Of a stretch of DNA of 8,110 nucleotides, positions 5,623 to 8,110 are shown piece by piece. Under the pieces are notes generated by a model, which was not told where the DNA came from, searched no databases, and saw only the letters and a list, made by a program, of their open reading frames with translations. The translations under genes were made by a program, and so were the position numbers. Numbering within the stretch: the stretch's first letter is position 1; each line of letters starts with the position of its first letter. Origin of the DNA: an uncultured Clostridia bacterium (GTDB taxonomy: Bacteria > Bacillota > Clostridia > Lachnospirales > CAG-274); contig CANRCU010000094.1 in the NCBI GenBank assembly GCA_947629215.1, positions 1 to 8,110 of the forward strand, given 5' to 3'.

Positions 5623-6423
5623 ATGCTTGGCAAAATTTTGGATATAAGAAAAAAAGTAAAAGAAAACTCACCTTTGATACATGCTATCACAAACCCTATA
5701 TCTATCAACGCCTGCGCAAATTTTGTGTTGTCGGCAGGCGGTAAACCGATGATGGCGGAACACCCCGACGAGGTATGCGAGATAACAAAGGCCGCCAATG
5801 CTCTTGCGCTCAATATCGCAAATATAACCGATGCAAGAATGGTTTCCATAGCGTCGGCGGCGCAAACAGCACAGGATAATAATATTTTATCCATAATAGA
5901 CGCAGTAGGTGTAACTTGCAGTACGCTCAGACTGGATTACATAAACAAGCTGCTCGGCAAAACGCATATTTCAGCCATTAAAGGCAATATTGCCGAAATA
6001 AAGGCTCTTATCGGCATAAAAACCGAAACCATCGGCATTGACATAAAAGACAAGACAGAAAATATACGGGAAAATATCGCCGCCGTAAAACAATTGGCTG
6101 AAAAATACCGCTGTGTCGCAATGTCAAGCGGCAGCACCGATATAATATCGGACGGCAAAAAAACGGCTCTTGTCAAAAACGGACGCCCCGAAATGTCGCT
6201 CGTGACGGGAACAGGCTGTATACTGAATGTGCTTGCGGCGACTTATATGTCGGTTTCGGACGCCTTTTCGGGCTGTGTCGCTGCGGCGGTCATACTTGGT
6301 TTATGCGGTGAATTTGCCGACTGCTCAAAGGGCATGGCAAATTATGCAAACAGTATGCTTGACGAATTGTACCTGCTCACGGACGAAGAAATAAAAAATA
6401 ACATCAAACTGACTGTTATTTGA
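5623..6423 (+). CDS. thiM: Hydroxyethylthiazole kinase
   Basis: 266 residues, the family length. ThiM phosphorylates 4-methyl-5-(2-hydroxyethyl)thiazole with ATP so that ThiE can couple it to HMP-PP, the salvage route to thiamine phosphate. Visible motifs: PLIHAITNPISIN (17-29), GGKPMMAEHPDEV (39-51), the DxVG-type loop DAVGVTCS (93-100), IKGNIAEI (119-126) and the VTGTGC anion hole, with the catalytic Cys at 199. The fold is ribokinase-like and the enzyme is a cytoplasmic trimer in known members. ATG 5623 lies 2 nt after the thiW stop, and its AAAGGG site (5611-5616) is inside the thiW end, so the pair is translationally close. The thiE partner often found next to thiM is absent here. A strong hairpin terminator follows. 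Confidence 0.95.
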   Translation: MLGKILDIRKKVKENSPLIHAITNPISINACANFVLSAGGKPMMAEHPDEVCEITKAANALALNIANITDARMVSIASAAQTAQDNNILSIIDAVGVTCSTLRLDYINKLLGKTHISAIKGNIAEIKALIGIKTETIGIDIKDKTENIRENIAAVKQLAEKYRCVAMSSGSTDIISDGKKTALVKNGRPEMSLVTGTGCILNVLAATYMSVSDAFSGCVAAAVILGLCGEFADCSKGMANYANSMLDELYLLTDEEIKNNIKLTVI

Positions 6424-6440
6424 AAAATAATGTAATATAA

Positions 6441-6520
6441 GACCGCTTCCCCGAGTATATTTTACTAAAACCGCACACAGATATTTACGGTTTTGAACGC
6501 TTGGGGAGGTGGTCTTTTTT
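6441..6520 (+). terminator. Long terminator-like hairpin after thiM that overlaps the next gene's ribosome site
   Basis: The left arm 6441-6455 (GACCGCTTCCCCGAG) pairs with the right arm 6500-6514 (CTTGGGGAGGTGGTC) over 15 uninterrupted pairs, three of them G-U, followed by TTTTTT (6515-6520). The 44-nt loop holds a second perfect helix, AAAACCG (6467-6473) with CGGTTTT (6488-6494). The right arm contains the GGAGG site of the next gene, and the U tract runs into its TTG start, so one structure can both stop transcription and hide the ribosome site. I found no convincing separate promoter in or after the hairpin. Confidence 0.85.
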
Positions 6521-6878
6521 GGATGACAGCCAATATTTTGACAGCGGCATCGAAAAAACAATAGGGCTTTTGACGGCATTTTCGTCGCTTGACAAAAAAG
6601 GCGCAACAGCCGAGAGCGTTTTTCGCACGGTGCTGCCGTACATAGACACACAACTGCAAAGAAATCTTGGCATAGTGCTTAAAGCAATAACGATAAACAG
6701 GCTGCTGCAAAGTTACACAAGAATATCCGACGAAAACAAACAGCTCAAAAACGACCGCAGAAAAATGCTGAATGAGCTGAGAGAAGAATTTGATCCGCAT
6801 CATCGGCAAATGCTGGATCTGTTTATAAAGCTGACCGAAATAAAAGAAATAATGGAAACCGTTTCATGGACAGGTTAA
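6519..6878 (+). CDS. Hypothetical 119-aa helical protein, TTG start
   Basis: Not recognised. A soluble, mostly alpha-helical protein: residues 35-66 (FRTVLPYIDTQLQRNLGIVLKAI and following) look amphipathic; 68-90 is a charged, coiled-coil-like stretch (DENKQLKNDRRKMLNELREE); 91-113 is a final helix. It has no Cys, signal peptide or membrane segment. The start TTG 6519-6521 is chosen because GGAGG (6505-6509) lies 9 nt upstream; the nearby ATG at 6523 is out of frame and no in-frame ATG occurs before Met 83. The ribosome site is inside the 3' arm of the preceding hairpin. The gene continues after 15 nt into a second small TTG-start gene, so the two form an operon of unknown role. A regulatory or scaffold-type small protein is a guess. 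Confidence 0.8.
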   Translation: MDDSQYFDSGIEKTIGLLTAFSSLDKKGATAESVFRTVLPYIDTQLQRNLGIVLKAITINRLLQSYTRISDENKQLKNDRRKMLNELREEFDPHHRQMLDLFIKLTEIKEIMETVSWTG

Positions 6879-6893
6879 GGGAGGACGGATATT

Positions 6894-7109
6894 TTGAATG
6901 AAAACGCTTTGGAAAAAGAATTGCTCGAAGGGCTCGAACCTCAACAGGCTGATGCTCTAAAAGCGCTTTACAACAGGATAAACGGCAAAAAGCCAAACGA
7001 GATACTGCCTATAATAATGGCTTTTAAAATGCCAAAAGGCAGACCCATAAGCGAGGAAAAGAAAAACAAACTTATTGCGCTTGCAATGGAACAACTTAAC
7101 AGTCAATAA
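6894..7109 (+). CDS. Hypothetical 71-aa protein, TTG start
   Basis: Not recognised. The N-terminal half is an acidic helix (ENALEKELLEGLEPQQADALKAL, about 3-25). The centre reads KPNEILPIIMAFKMPKG (33-49), and the C-terminal end is a helix (EEKKNKLIALAMEQL). It has no Cys, Trp or membrane segment. It starts with TTG 6894-6896; the support is GGGAGG (6879-6884) with 9 nt spacing, and the adjacent ATG at 6898 is out of frame. It lies 15 nt downstream of the 119-aa gene, almost certainly co-transcribed, and both have the same start codon and spacing. The NEILPIIMAF-type core followed by a helix recalls small paired clostridial proteins of unknown function; I cannot name a family. Confidence 0.75.
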   Translation: MNENALEKELLEGLEPQQADALKALYNRINGKKPNEILPIIMAFKMPKGRPISEEKKNKLIALAMEQLNSQ

Positions 7110-7145
7110 TTTTCCTGCTGTGTTTACACCAACCATCTGGAATTT

Positions 7146-7237
7146 ATTCGGTCAAAACTCATTCCGCCAAAGGTTTGAGTTTTTTCTTTTTTCGACTTGT
7201 AAACTTAAATCTCAAACTTTGGCGGATATTTCCGAAT
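7146..7237 (+). repeat. Long imperfect inverted repeat / hairpin with internal terminator
   Basis: The inner arms 7163-7179 and 7211-7226 pair over 16 bp with a single one-base bulge (core TCCGCCAAAG/CTTTGGCGGA). An outer helix ATTCGG (7146-7151) with CCGAAT (7232-7237) extends it. A competing short hairpin, AAAACTC (7154-7160) with GAGTTTT (7177-7183), is followed by TTCTTTTTT and would act as a terminator for the two small genes. The 30-nt loop of the long form is A/T-rich. It may be just a terminator region or a REP/MITE-like genomic repeat; copy number cannot be seen from one window. Confidence 0.7.
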
Positions 7238-7254
7238 TTTTATATCAAACAAGA

Positions 7255-7283
7255 TTTACATTGACCTAAAATTATGTTATACT
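7255..7283 (+). promoter_or_regulatory. Promoter of the methyltransferase gene
   Basis: TTTACA (7255-7260), a 17-bp spacer and TATACT (7278-7283), each one base from consensus. Transcription would start near 7290, giving a leader of about 32 nt before ATG 7322. TTGACC at 7261 looks like a better -35 but would leave only 11 bp to this -10. Confidence 0.65.
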
Positions 7284-7321
7284 GTCTTTGACCGACAGAA
7301 AACCGCTAAAGAGGTAATAAA

Positions 7322-8110
7322 ATGGACAACAAAGAAAACGCGCTTTTAAAGCTGGGCGAATTGCTGACCGATATTGAAACGGCTGTCATAAGCAACCCCG
7401 CAAAGAAAAATCAGAGCTTAAAAAAAATAAAAGCGGAAAAGATAGAAATAAACGGCAAAATAATATACAAACTTGAAAAATTTTCCGATAACAAGGTCTT
7501 TCATGAAAATCTTGAATTTTCGGCTCTGCTGCCCTCTATCCTTTCGCATATGCAGGAACACGGGTTCAAACAATGCTCCGTTACGGGCAATTATACGCTG
7601 ACTATCCTTATGAATAAGGACAAATTATTCAAAATAACAGGTGTCAAAGAAAATGTAAATTACAGCGTATTTTCAAAAAAAGAGCATAACAGACGCAAAA
7701 ATTATATTTTAAAAGACGAGGCTGTCCCATGGATGATACAGCTTGGGCTGATGGACGAAAACGGTAACGTTCTGAGCAGCATGCAAAAAAAATACCGCCA
7801 GATAAACCGTTTTCTTGAAATGCTTGCCGATGTCGAAAAACATATACCCGACGGCTGCACCATTGTTGATATGGGTTGCGGGAAAAGCTATCTTACCTTT
7901 GCAATGTATCATTATCTCAACATAATAAAAAACAAAAACATCAATATAATGGGGTTTGACCTTAAAAAAGACGTTGTAGAGCATTGTGACCTGCTTGCAA
8001 AAAAATTCGGATTTGAAAAACTTGCATTTTATAACAAAGATATTGCCGATATTGATAATATAGACGGTAAGATCGGTATGATAATCACCCTGCACGCCTG
8101 CGACACCGCG
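7322..8110 (+). CDS. Class I SAM-dependent methyltransferase (Methyltransf_32-like), 5' part
   Basis: The frame stays open from ATG 7322 to the window end, giving 263 residues with no stop, so the gene is cut. The ribosome site AAAGAGGT (7308-7315) lies 6 nt before ATG. The N-terminal 165 residues form an accessory domain (HNRRKNYIL at 122-130, then VPWMIQLGLM). From about 178 a Rossmann methyltransferase domain begins: motif I VDMGCGKSYLTFAMYHYL (182-199), the acidic end of strand 2 GFDLKKDVVEHC (211-222), and IITLHACDTA (254-263), a post-I/motif IV region typical of the METTL25/RRNAD1-like group (PF13679). This suggests a cytoplasmic methyltransferase, possibly acting on RNA or protein; the substrate is not known to me. 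It has its own promoter, so it is a separate unit from the small genes upstream. Confidence 0.9.
   Translation, partial: MDNKENALLKLGELLTDIETAVISNPAKKNQSLKKIKAEKIEINGKIIYKLEKFSDNKVFHENLEFSALLPSILSHMQEHGFKQCSVTGNYTLTILMNKDKLFKITGVKENVNYSVFSKKEHNRRKNYILKDEAVPWMIQLGLMDENGNVLSSMQKKYRQINRFLEMLADVEKHIPDGCTIVDMGCGKSYLTFAMYHYLNIIKNKNINIMGFDLKKDVVEHCDLLAKKFGFEKLAFYNKDIADIDNIDGKIGMIITLHACDTA

Noticed and set aside
7709..8095. A 128-codon frame on the minus strand
   Set aside because: It is the antisense shadow of the methyltransferase gene, which has promoter, ribosome site and recognisable motifs.

Overview
The window looks like chromosomal DNA from an anaerobic, low-to-moderate GC Firmicute of the class Clostridia, probably a gut Oscillospiraceae/Ruminococcaceae-type organism. 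The reasons are strong purine-rich Shine-Dalgarno sites, sigma-A promoters, TTG starts, a rubrerythrin, a class II AroA, and a ThiW/ThiM pair fed by an ECF-type transporter. I see no insertion sequence, prophage, CRISPR array, tRNA or rRNA. The species placement is inference from style, not a database match.

Layout. (1) 1-975, +: the 3' part of a membrane sensor histidine kinase, convergent with (2) 1026-1565, -: rubrerythrin; a bidirectional terminator (980-1018) separates them. (3) 1621-3988, -: tyrA-aroA, a compact aromatic amino acid pair (prephenate dehydrogenase with ACT domain, then EPSP synthase), with its own promoter at 4085-4113. (4) 4138-4362, -: an orphan 74-aa protein of unknown function with a good promoter. 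(5) 4363-4903: a 541-bp divergent intergenic region. On the + side it holds a perfect-consensus sigma-A promoter, a roughly 270-nt structured leader and an intrinsic terminator ahead of (6) thiW-thiM (4904-6423), the thiazole uptake and kinase genes of thiamine salvage. (7) 6441-6520: a long terminator-like hairpin that also buries the ribosome binding site of (8) two small unrecognised genes (6519-6878, 6894-7109), both starting with TTG. (9) 7110-7321: an intergenic region with a long imperfect inverted repeat and a promoter for (10) 7322-8110, the 5' part of a SAM-dependent methyltransferase cut by the window end.

Most interesting region. The thiW leader can be drawn as a three-way junction. 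Its first arm resembles the pyrimidine-sensing arm of the TPP riboswitch (GGGAG, a short helix, UGAGA, a second helix, GACC). The conserved pyrophosphate-sensing arm is not in its normal place. Alternative pairings link the closing helix to the terminator. This could be a diverged or new thiamine-related riboswitch, or a decayed TPP element; it is the best candidate here for something undescribed. The second candidate is the hairpin after thiM, in which terminator, Shine-Dalgarno and TTG start codon of the next gene are superimposed.
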